From assembly GCA_009785395.1 (NCBI GenBank), contig WQWK01000040.1, positions 1 to 11,677 on the forward strand: a stretch of 11,677 nucleotides of DNA, read 5' to 3'. Positions 6,458 to 11,677 of this stretch are shown piece after piece; position 1 is the first letter of the stretch, and each line of letters opens with the position of its first letter. The notes beneath the pieces were generated by a model. The model saw only the letters and a list, made by a program, of their open reading frames with translations, had not been told where the DNA came from and did not search any database. Both the position numbers and the translations under genes were made by a program. This DNA is from Conexibacteraceae bacterium (GTDB lineage: Bacteria > Actinomycetota > Thermoleophilia > Solirubrobacterales > Solirubrobacteraceae).

Positions 6458-7108
6458 GTGGCACGACTTTCATCTAATCCGAAGGGCCAGTTACCGGTCG
6501 AGGACGGCTATCTGATCGCCCTCGCAAAGGCAGGCAACGCCGATGCCTACGATCGCCTCGTCCGCCGTTACTACGGCTTCGTCAGGCTGAAGGCCTCCTC
6601 CTACTTCCTCGCCGGCGGCGACGCCGACGACCTCATCCAAGAGGGCTTGGTGGGCCTTTACAAGGCGATCCGGGACTACCGCAGCGACCGTGAGTCGAGC
6701 TTCCGCAACTTCGCCGAGCTCTGCATCACCCGCCAGATCATCACCGCCGTCAAGACGGCGACGCGGAACAAGCACACGCCGCTGAACCAGTACGTGTCGT
6801 TCTCGAGCACCCCCGCGGGTAGTGGCAGCGACACCGAGCCGACGCTCGACGAGATGATCGCCGGCTCGCCCGTCCACGACCCGGTCAACCAGGTGATCAG
6901 CTCCGAGGAGCTGCGTGCGCTGGTGGCCTGCATCTCCACCTCGCTGTCCGAACTGGAGTCGCGTGTGCTGTCTCTGTATCTCGACGGCCGCTCGTATGAG
7001 GAGGTGGGTCAGCGCCTCGGTTGCGACTGCAAGACCGTCGACAACGCGCTCCAGCGGGTCAAGCGGAAGGTCGGGCAGCATCTTGCGTCGCGGGCAGTGG
7101 CTGCCTGA
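6458..7108 (+). CDS. sigH: RNA polymerase sigma factor, SigH (sigma-30) type of the sigma-70 family
   Basis: This 216-residue alternative sigma factor directs RNA polymerase to a subset of promoters. Region 2 is at about 35-105 (RRYYGFVRLKASSYFLAGGDADDLIQ, then LYKAIRDYR and FAELCITRQIITAVKTATR). Region 4 is at about 160-205 (LSELESRVLSLYLDGRSYEEVGQRL, then KTVDNALQRVKRK, a helix-turn-helix). The region 2 and 4 sequences are very close to Bacillus SigH, which starts sporulation and stationary-phase programmes. The position after rlmB matches the Bacillus order. GTG 6458 has AAAGGA at 6445-6450, seven bases upstream. The name follows the Bacillus gene, not the unrelated ECF sigma H of mycobacteria. 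Its target genes here are unknown. Confidence 0.9.
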   Translation: MARLSSNPKGQLPVEDGYLIALAKAGNADAYDRLVRRYYGFVRLKASSYFLAGGDADDLIQEGLVGLYKAIRDYRSDRESSFRNFAELCITRQIITAVKTATRNKHTPLNQYVSFSSTPAGSGSDTEPTLDEMIAGSPVHDPVNQVISSEELRALVACISTSLSELESRVLSLYLDGRSYEEVGQRLGCDCKTVDNALQRVKRKVGQHLASRAVAA

Positions 7109-7129
7109 TACACACGCGTCGAGCGAGAC

Positions 7130-7450
7130 ATGCCGGTCATCAGCAGCAGCGCGCTCCCGAGCGGCAACCTCAGGGGTGAAGACCAGGGCGCGACGATCTC
7201 ATTGATCCTGGACCAGTCAGAGCCCGGACAGGGGCCGCGACTGCACAGGCATCCGTACGACGAGACCTGGGTGGTGATCGCCGGCAACCTCAGCTTCCAG
7301 GCCGGTGATGAGCAGATCGAGGCTGGGCCTGGCGACATCGTGATCGTGCCACCGGGGACGCCGCACAAGTTCACCAATCGCGGGCCCGCGCGCGCGAACC
7401 TTGTTTGCATCCACGCGAACCCCACATTCGTCACCGAGTGGCTGGAATGA
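7130..7450 (+). CDS. Small single-domain cupin protein
   Basis: This 106-residue Cupin_2-type beta-barrel protein has both conserved motifs. Motif 1 is GPRLHRHPYDETWVVIAGNLSF, with H39, H41, E45 and G51 region ligands. Motif 2 is GDIVIVPPGTPHKFTN, whose His completes the metal site. The metal-binding residues are therefore intact. Members range from dioxygenases and isomerases to ligand sensors, so no reaction can be assigned. It starts 21 bases after the sigma factor stop on the same strand with only a weak purine-rich ribosome-binding site (GAGCGAGAC), so co-transcription is likely. It ends 46 bases from the convergent PHP gene; GCCCGC 7453-7458 and GCGGGC 7492-7497 are a weak inverted repeat there. 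Confidence 0.85.
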   Translation: MPVISSSALPSGNLRGEDQGATISLILDQSEPGQGPRLHRHPYDETWVVIAGNLSFQAGDEQIEAGPGDIVIVPPGTPHKFTNRGPARANLVCIHANPTFVTEWLE

Positions 7451-7496
7451 CCGCCCGCCCCGCCACGGCCATCACTTGCAGGGACGTGGAAGCGGG

Positions 7497-8381
7497 CTAG
7501 CCGGCAATCGGTCCGAGGTTGGCCACGTGGCCGTAGGTCTTGAATGCGCGGAAGCGGTTGAAGATGCGGTGGCTGGGCCCGTGGAAGTCCGCTGAGCCGG
7601 TCGTGATCAGGCCCAGTTCGGCGCAGCACTGCGCCAACAGGTCCACCTGTGCGCGCGTGTGCGTGAGGTAGAAGACCTCGACCCCGTCAAGCCCCATCTC
7701 GGCGAAGCGCTCGATCGCCGCGACCACCTCCGCGTCGCTGTCGACATCCCAGAACGGGTGCGCCCAGACCGCGACGCCCCCGGCGCCGTGGATCACGTCG
7801 AGGACGTTGGCGACCGGCGGCGCGCCCCGCTCAACGTAGGCGGGCTTGCCGTCGATCAGGTAGGCCTCCAGGAAACTCGAGGGGTTTGTCAGCTGCTCCT
7901 GCGCGAGCCGCTCGGTGTTGTCCGGGTGCGACAGCACCGCCTGCGCCAGATGGGGGCGGCCGAGCGCGGCGCCCGCGGCCTGACGGGCGTCGAGCGGCCC
8001 GTGGTCCACCGCCCAGCCGCCGCGCTTGAGCGCTTCGATCATGCGCTCCGAGCGCAGCGCCCGGTCGCCGCGGGAACGCTCCAGCTGAGCGCCGAGGGCG
8101 GCATCATCCGGGTCGATCAGATAGCCGGCGATGTGCAGGTCGTGGCAGACCCGATCGAGCGCCGAGATCTCGACCGCGGGCACGAGCCTGATGCCGACGT
8201 GCCGAGCCATCTCCGCAGCCTCGGCGACGCCGTCGACGCTGTCATGGTCGGTCAGCGCGAACAGCTCGACGCCGGCGGCGGCCGCGGCCCTGACGGTCTG
8301 CGCCGGTGAGAGCTCACCATCCGAGTAGGTCGAGTGCGCCTGGAGATCGAAGCTCGGCGCGTCTGCCGGAGAGTGGGACAT
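7497..8381 (-). CDS. PHP-domain metal-dependent phosphoesterase (RnaAM/YciV-like)
   Basis: This 294-residue protein is about the length of E. coli YciV (RNase AM), which removes phosphate from 3',5'-nucleoside bisphosphates and trims short RNAs. Metal-site motifs in order are DLQAHSTYSDG (12-22), LTDHDSVDG (43-51), E71 in AVEIS, H83 in DLHIAGY, GRPHLA (141-146), AHPF (207-210) and SADFHGP (263-269). The first motif has Gln14 where most PHP proteins have His (DLHxH); H16 and D21 remain. I recall DLQ being common in actinobacterial members, so it is probably still active. The ATG (complement of 8379-8381) is the natural start. It is convergent with the cupin and divergent from the FTR1 permease, with a metal-box-like operator 31 bases from its start codon. 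The substrate is inferred from family only. Confidence 0.88.
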   Translation of the reverse strand: MSHSPADAPSFDLQAHSTYSDGELSPAQTVRAAAAAGVELFALTDHDSVDGVAEAAEMARHVGIRLVPAVEISALDRVCHDLHIAGYLIDPDDAALGAQLERSRGDRALRSERMIEALKRGGWAVDHGPLDARQAAGAALGRPHLAQAVLSHPDNTERLAQEQLTNPSSFLEAYLIDGKPAYVERGAPPVANVLDVIHGAGGVAVWAHPFWDVDSDAEVVAAIERFAEMGLDGVEVFYLTHTRAQVDLLAQCCAELGLITTGSADFHGPSHRIFNRFRAFKTYGHVANLGPIAG

Positions 8382-8411
8382 CGCAGGCGCGAAGCCTATG
8401 CCCTGCGGCTT

Positions 8412-8427
8412 GTTAGGGCACCCTAAC
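8412..8427. promoter_or_regulatory. Inverted-repeat operator, copy 1 (DtxR/IdeR-like box)
   Basis: GTTAGGGCACCCTAAC is a perfect 16-base palindrome (7-base arms, CA centre). TTAGG and CCTAA half sites are those of DtxR/IdeR operators, though the classical box is 19 bases. It lies 31 bases from the PHP start codon and upstream of the permease promoter, so it could act on either gene. Confidence 0.65.
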
Positions 8428-8453
8428 TTTTCTGATAGGGTGGCGGCCTGACG

Positions 8454-8483
8454 TTGTTAGGGCCACCTAACGTGTGCTACCGT
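8454..8483 (+). promoter_or_regulatory. Candidate promoter of the FTR1 permease
   Basis: TTGTTA (8454-8459) as -35 and TACCGT (8478-8483) as -10 are separated by 18 bases. TG at 8475-8476 gives an extended -10 (TGC-TACCGT). Copy 2 of the inverted repeat starts within the -35 and fills most of the spacer, the classic position for a repressor that blocks polymerase. Confidence 0.45.
8456..8471. promoter_or_regulatory. Inverted-repeat operator, copy 2 (DtxR/IdeR-like box)
   Basis: GTTAGGGCCACCTAAC has perfect 6-base arms around GCCA. It matches copy 1 at 14 of 16 bases, and both are preceded by TT. The two centres are 44 bases apart, about four helical turns, so both face the same side of the DNA. 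Metal regulation is inferred from half sites and from the iron permease downstream. Confidence 0.65.
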
Positions 8484-8529
8484 CCGGGCCCGGTCCTAAT
8501 CCGACCTACGGGATCGGAATAAGAAGCAG

Positions 8530-9702
8530 ATGACCACGCCCGCCGAGACAGTCAAGCCCGCAGCGCGCCCCGCAAAGGCCAAGCCCACAGCGCGCCGTAC
8601 CGCGCCGCGTTGGAGCTTCTACCTATGGGTGGCGATCGCTCTAGGTGTCGCCGTCACCGCCGTGATCCTGGGCTGGCACTCCGGCGGCGGCACGGCCAAC
8701 CCCGCGAACCCCGCTGCCGCCCACGGCATGAGCCGCACGACGGCCGTGATCAACAGCGGCATCCTCGTCTTCCGCGAAGGCCTCGAGACGATCCTCGTAC
8801 TGGCGGCGATCACGGCCAGCTTCCGCGGGGCCAACAGCGTCTACAAGCGGCCGGTGGCAGCCGGCGGCGCCGTTGGCCTGCTGGCGACCGTCGCGACCTG
8901 GTTCGCCGCCGTCGGGCTGATCAGCCTGCTGGGCGGCAGCGGTCTGAGCCTGCAGGCCGCCACCGGAATTCCGGCGATCATCGTCCTGCTCGTGGTGATG
9001 AACTGGTTCTTCCACAAGGTCTACTGGACCGGCTGGATCTCCCACCACAACAAGCGCCGCAAGGGCCTGCTCAACGACGAGACCAGCATGCGCGCCACGC
9101 TGCTCGGCTTCGGCCTGCTGGGCTTCACCTCGATCTACCGGGAGGGATTCGAGGTCGTGATCTTCCTGCAGAACCTGCGCGTCACGTTCGGCTCGAGCGT
9201 CGTGCTCGAGGGAGTCACCCTGGGCCTGCTGTTCACCGCTGCGGTCGGGATAATGACCTTCTCGCTGCACCAGAAGCTGCCGTACAAGCGGCTGCTGATC
9301 ATCACCGGCGCAATGCTGCTGGTCGTGCTGTTCGTGATGGTCGGCGAGGAGGTCAACGAGATGCAGCTCGCCGGCTGGATCGGCACGACCTCGATCGGCC
9401 ACTGGCCGGGCTGGCTCGGACAATGGTTCTCGCTGTTCCCGAACGTCGAGACGATCGCCGCCCAGGTCGGCGCGGTCGTGATCGTGCTCGGCTCCTACCT
9501 GATGGCCGAGTATCTGCGTGTGTGGCGTCCGCGCCGCCGGGGCCTGCGGGCCGCCACCGTCGCGAGCGAGCCTCCGGCCGCCGCGATGGCCGAGATCTGC
9601 CACACCGCCGAGACGATCGCCGAGTCCGCCACTGCCTCCGAGGCGGCCATGAACGCCGCACTCGCTGCCGCTGCCGCTGAGCGCACGTCGTCGAACGTTT
9701 AG
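8530..9702 (+). CDS. FTR1-family (EfeU-type) iron permease
   Basis: This 390-residue multi-pass membrane protein is predicted to import iron. Two REGxE signatures, the iron-binding glutamate motifs of the family, are present: VFREGLETILVLAAI (REGLE 82-86) and IYREGFEVVIFL (REGFE 204-208). Hydrophobic segments are seen at about 29-49, 72-95, 113-135, 146-162, 189-212, 225-243, 253-273 and 310-330. The N-terminus is Lys/Pro/Ala-rich and basic; the last ~50 residues are an Ala/Glu-rich tail with EICHTAE. ATG 8530 has a modest purine tract (GGAATAAGAAG) upstream. Partners EfeO and EfeB are not in the window. The upstream metal-box-like operators fit iron-repressed expression. The family is sure; the exact substrate (ferrous or ferric) is not. 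Confidence 0.92.
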   Translation: MTTPAETVKPAARPAKAKPTARRTAPRWSFYLWVAIALGVAVTAVILGWHSGGGTANPANPAAAHGMSRTTAVINSGILVFREGLETILVLAAITASFRGANSVYKRPVAAGGAVGLLATVATWFAAVGLISLLGGSGLSLQAATGIPAIIVLLVVMNWFFHKVYWTGWISHHNKRRKGLLNDETSMRATLLGFGLLGFTSIYREGFEVVIFLQNLRVTFGSSVVLEGVTLGLLFTAAVGIMTFSLHQKLPYKRLLIITGAMLLVVLFVMVGEEVNEMQLAGWIGTTSIGHWPGWLGQWFSLFPNVETIAAQVGAVVIVLGSYLMAEYLRVWRPRRRGLRAATVASEPPAAAMAEICHTAETIAESATASEAAMNAALAAAAAERTSSNV

Positions 9703-9724
9703 CGTTCTGCAAAACCCTTCATCC

Positions 9725-9743
9725 CGGGGGTGTTTCACCCTCG
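9725..9743 (+). terminator. Hairpin after the FTR1 gene
   Basis: CGGGGGTG, loop TTT, CACCCTCG form an 8-pair stem (one G-T pair) 23 bases after the permease stop and 24 bases before tRNA-Thr. There is no T-run, so efficient intrinsic termination is uncertain. Confidence 0.45.
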
Positions 9744-9766
9744 AAGCCTGGCAAACTCCCTGCTAC

Positions 9767-9839
9767 GCCCGCTTGGCGCAACTGGTAGCGCACCTCACTT
9801 GTAATGAGGCGGTTGTCGGTTCGAGTCCGACAGCGGGCT
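9767..9839 (+). tRNA. tRNA-Thr (anticodon UGU)
   Basis: It folds as a full cloverleaf. The acceptor GCCCGCT (9767-9773) pairs with AGCGGGC (9832-9838), and U is the discriminator base. The D arm contains AACTGGTA. The anticodon stem CCTCA/TGAGG encloses the loop CTTGTAA, with TGT at 9800-9802 reading threonine codons ACA/ACG by wobble. The T arm is GTCGG-TTCGAGT-CCGAC. CCA is not encoded. It stands alone between the permease and the phospholipase D-like gene. Confidence 0.97.
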
Positions 9840-9852
9840 TGCGTTTCGCATC

Positions 9853-9860
9853 AGGAGGTG
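9853..9860 (+). promoter_or_regulatory. Orphan Shine-Dalgarno-like sequence AGGAGGTG
   Basis: A nearly perfect complement to the 16S 3' end, 13 bases after tRNA-Thr. No ATG, GTG or TTG follows at 5-10 bases; the next plausible start (ATG 9891) is 30 bases away. It may be chance, a tRNA trailer element, or a remnant of an earlier start. Confidence 0.3.
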
Positions 9861-9890
9861 TCACGGGGGGAGCCCTCGGGCGACCCTGCA

Positions 9891-10967
9891 ATGAGGTCAC
9901 GTGAGGAAATGGTCAGCGTCGCCAGAAAATTGAGAGCCCTGTGCATGGCAGCCGCGGCCGTGGCCGCTATGGCTGCTCTCGGGGCCTCATCGGCGGCGGC
10001 CGCCGGCACACACGGATCGAACGCCGTCTATTACAAGCTCGTCCAGTATCCGAAGGCCGGGTTCGGCGGCTTCTACACGCAGATCGCGCAAGCCAAGCAT
10101 GCGATCGACATGGAGATCTACGAGCTCAGCGATCCGACCGCCGAACGTGACCTGGCGGCGGCGGCCAGGCGCGGCGTCAAGGTTCGGGTACTGCTCGACA
10201 AGGACTTCACCGGCGGTGAGGTCAACGCGTCCGCCTACTCGTACTTGGTAGCCCACGGTGTGAGTGTCAAATGGGCGCCGCCCCGGATCATCTTCCACAT
10301 CAAGGCGACGACGTTCGACGGGCGCACGGCCGACGTATCGACCGCCAACCTGACGGCCGCCTACTACGCCAGCACTCGCGACGCCACGGTGATCGATACC
10401 AACCCGGCGCAGGTCAAGGCGATCGAGGCCACCTTCGCCAACGACTGGAACGCGGCCCCGAACGGTCAGCCGGGCGCGCACACCGTCCAGGCGTCGGGCC
10501 TGGTCTGGTCCCCCAATACGTCGGGCGACCCGGCGGAGGCGGCGATGGTCGGACAGATCAAGTCGGCCAAGCACCTCGTCGAGGTCGAAAGCGAGGAGCT
10601 CAGTGACCAGGCGGTGTATGGCGCGCTCGCGGCCGATGCGCGGCGCGGTGTGACCTGCAGGATCGTGATGACGGCATCGTCGGATTGGACGAAGGCGTTC
10701 ACCGCCGTGACCCAGGCCGGATGCCAGGTCCACGTCTTCCCGGACAGCGCCAAGTCGCTCTACATCCACGAGAAGTTCGTGCTCGTCGACCCCGGCAGCC
10801 GCAACGAGTCGCTGCTGATCGGCTCACAGAACGCCAGCTGGGACTCGCTCAACTCCAATCGCGAGCTCGGCCTGCTGATCCAGGACGCACACGGCGGCAA
10901 GAGCGTGATCGCCGGTGTTGCCGGCGCTTTCCAGAGCGACTTCAGACAGGCCTCAGCCTGGTCCTAG
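9891..10967 (+). CDS. Secreted phospholipase D-like protein with two HKD motifs
   Basis: From ATG 9891 the protein has 358 residues. The first ~42 form a signal peptide: basic RKLRAL, hydrophobic AAAAVAAMAALGASSAAAA, likely cleavage near AAA-AG. Two PLD domains follow. The catalytic HxK(x)4D motifs are intact: HIKATTFD (H136, K138, D143) and HEKFVLVD (H293, K295, D300), each followed by an Asn-containing segment (STANLTAAY; IGSQNASWDS). The superfamily includes phospholipases, cardiolipin synthases and Nuc-type nucleases; a secreted form without membrane anchors suggests an extracellular hydrolase, substrate unknown. The frame is open back into the tRNA gene, so upstream starts are rejected. 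ATG 9909 is an alternative, with GAGG only two bases before it. It appears monocistronic, ending before strong hairpins. Confidence 0.88.
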   Translation: MRSREEMVSVARKLRALCMAAAAVAAMAALGASSAAAAGTHGSNAVYYKLVQYPKAGFGGFYTQIAQAKHAIDMEIYELSDPTAERDLAAAARRGVKVRVLLDKDFTGGEVNASAYSYLVAHGVSVKWAPPRIIFHIKATTFDGRTADVSTANLTAAYYASTRDATVIDTNPAQVKAIEATFANDWNAAPNGQPGAHTVQASGLVWSPNTSGDPAEAAMVGQIKSAKHLVEVESEELSDQAVYGALAADARRGVTCRIVMTASSDWTKAFTAVTQAGCQVHVFPDSAKSLYIHEKFVLVDPGSRNESLLIGSQNASWDSLNSNRELGLLIQDAHGGKSVIAGVAGAFQSDFRQASAWS

Positions 10968-10974
10968 AGGGACA

Positions 10975-10991
10975 GGTGCGAGCCTCGCACC
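10975..10991 (+). terminator. Perfect 8-bp inverted repeat after the phospholipase D-like gene
   Basis: GGTGCGAG, single C, CTCGCACC, starting 7 bases after the TAG stop. It abuts the second hairpin directly, and its GCACC arm is complementary to the GGTGC that begins that hairpin. No T-run follows. Confidence 0.55.
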
Positions 10992-11021
10992 GGTGCTACT
11001 GGCTAGCTGGCCAGTAGCACC
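10992..11021 (+). terminator. Perfect 12-bp inverted repeat, likely terminator
   Basis: GGTGCTACTGGC and GCCAGTAGCACC pair perfectly around TAGCTG. It is the strongest hairpin between the phospholipase D-like gene and the acyltransferase. It lacks a T-run but would terminate or protect the 3' end. The remaining 56 bases to the next start contain a weak CCCGC/GCGGG repeat (11048-11063). Confidence 0.65.
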
Positions 11022-11077
11022 GCCAGACGCGCTCTTGCCTGTAACGGCCCGCCCCGGCGCGGGTACCGATTAGTGCG

Positions 11078-11677
11078 ATGGACAACAGCACCCGCCACGG
11101 CCGCACACGCTCGAGGGGCGTGAACCCGGTCGTCTACTGGCTGGTCCGGATCCCGCTGCAGCTGTTCTTTCACGTCTACCTGAGGATGTCGCGGATCGGC
11201 CGCGAGCAGATCCCCGCTCGCGGGCCGGCGATCATCGCGTCCAACCACCGCAGCTTTTTCGACCCCTTCATCCTCGGCACGATGGCGCGACGGCCGATGT
11301 ACTACGTCGCCAAACGCGAGCTGTTCGAGATCCATCCGCTGATCAGCTGGCTGATGACCGCGCTCGGGGCGTTCCCGGTCGACCGCGGCAACGCGGATCA
11401 GGACGCGATCGCGACCGCGAAGCAGCTCCTCGCCCGCGGTGAGCTGGTGCTGATCTTCCCGGAGGGCACACGCACGCGTCCCGGGCCGCTCGGCGAGCCC
11501 AAGCGGGGCGTGGGCCGGCTCGCGCTCGAGACCGGTGTGCCCGTGATCCCGGTAGCGATCATCGGCACCGAGGCGATCCGCCGCGGCTGGCGTCTGCGAC
11601 CGCACCGGGTCCGAGTGCGCGCGGGGCGCCCGCTGCGCTTCCTGCACGTGGATGTCGCCACCCCGGCTGGGGCGGGC
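11078..11677 (+). CDS. plsC: 1-acyl-sn-glycerol-3-phosphate acyltransferase (PlsC family), 3'-truncated
   Basis: This enzyme transfers a fatty acyl group to lysophosphatidate to make phosphatidate in phospholipid synthesis at the cytoplasmic membrane. ATG 11078 opens a frame that stays open for 200 codons to the window end; homologues are about 220-260 residues. All four acyltransferase motifs are present: NHRSFFD (60-66, catalytic H61 and D66), GAFPVDRGN (about 105-113), FPEGTR (about 134-139) and VPVIPVAI (about 160-167). An N-terminal hydrophobic stretch (VVYWLVRIPLQLFFHVYL) suits membrane association. No clear Shine-Dalgarno sequence is present; TACCGA at 11064-11069 could be a -10 for a near-leaderless transcript. 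Other PlsC-domain acyltransferases cannot be excluded. Confidence 0.9.
   Translation, partial: MDNSTRHGRTRSRGVNPVVYWLVRIPLQLFFHVYLRMSRIGREQIPARGPAIIASNHRSFFDPFILGTMARRPMYYVAKRELFEIHPLISWLMTALGAFPVDRGNADQDAIATAKQLLARGELVLIFPEGTRTRPGPLGEPKRGVGRLALETGVPVIPVAIIGTEAIRRGWRLRPHRVRVRAGRPLRFLHVDVATPAGAG

Noticed and set aside
7453..7497. Bidirectional terminator between cupin and PHP genes
   Set aside because: Only six-base arms (GCCCGC/GCGGGC) with a 33-base loop and no T-run; too weak to list as a terminator.
7659..8309. 216-codon + strand frame opposite the PHP gene
   Set aside because: Antisense shadow of a gene with all PHP motifs; Asp/Arg/Val-rich with no recognisable domain.
8641..9738. 365-codon - strand frame opposite the FTR1 gene
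   Set aside because: Its sequence is Gly/Asp/Arg/His-rich shadow coding; the + strand has intact REGxE motifs and membrane segments.
9767..9839. tRNA-Thr as an integration site for a mobile element
   Set aside because: No second copy of the tRNA 3' end, no integrase and no composition shift was found in the window.
9804..9890. Upstream extension of the PLD frame into tRNA-Thr
   Set aside because: The frame is open but begins inside the tRNA and the added residues lack signal-peptide character; ATG 9891 gives a proper n-region and hydrophobic core.

Overview
The window is GC-rich chromosomal DNA whose proteins read like a deep-branching actinobacterium. Thermoleophilia (Solirubrobacterales-type) is my best guess. 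This rests on gene content, codon bias and a gene order shared with Firmicutes; no search was run. There is no sign of phage, transposon, plasmid backbone or CRISPR.

Positions 1-7450 are a co-directional housekeeping run on the + strand: radA (5' end missing), disA, carD, ispD, ispF, cysS, rlmB, a SigH-type sigma factor and a small cupin. The order disA-carD-ispD-ispF-cysS-rlmB-sigH matches the classic Bacillus/Clostridium block, but the mrnC and yacP genes found there are absent. Gaps are short, and ispD/ispF and cysS/rlmB overlap, so disA to rlmB is probably one operon. It links genome-integrity signalling (RadA, DisA and c-di-AMP), RNA polymerase control (CarD), isoprenoid precursor synthesis (IspD, IspF), cysteinyl-tRNA supply (CysS) and 23S rRNA methylation (RlmB). 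The 218-base gap before the sigma gene holds a -35-like box, a long stem, a 13-codon upstream ORF with its own Shine-Dalgarno sequence, and an imperfect duplication of that initiation region.

Positions 7497-9702 hold a divergent pair: a PHP-domain phosphoesterase (-) and an FTR1-family iron permease (+). The 148-base gap between them has two 16-bp inverted repeats of GTTAGG...CCTAAC type, resembling operators of DtxR/IdeR-family metal repressors. One overlaps a plausible permease promoter.

Positions 9767-11677 hold tRNA-Thr(UGU), a secreted two-HKD phospholipase D-like protein followed by two strong hairpins, and a PlsC-type acyltransferase cut by the window end.

The most unusual single feature is a perfect 39-base palindrome inside ispD. 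It covers exactly 13 codons of the conserved CTP-binding loop. The other leads are the duplicated uORF leader of the sigma gene and the paired metal-box operators.
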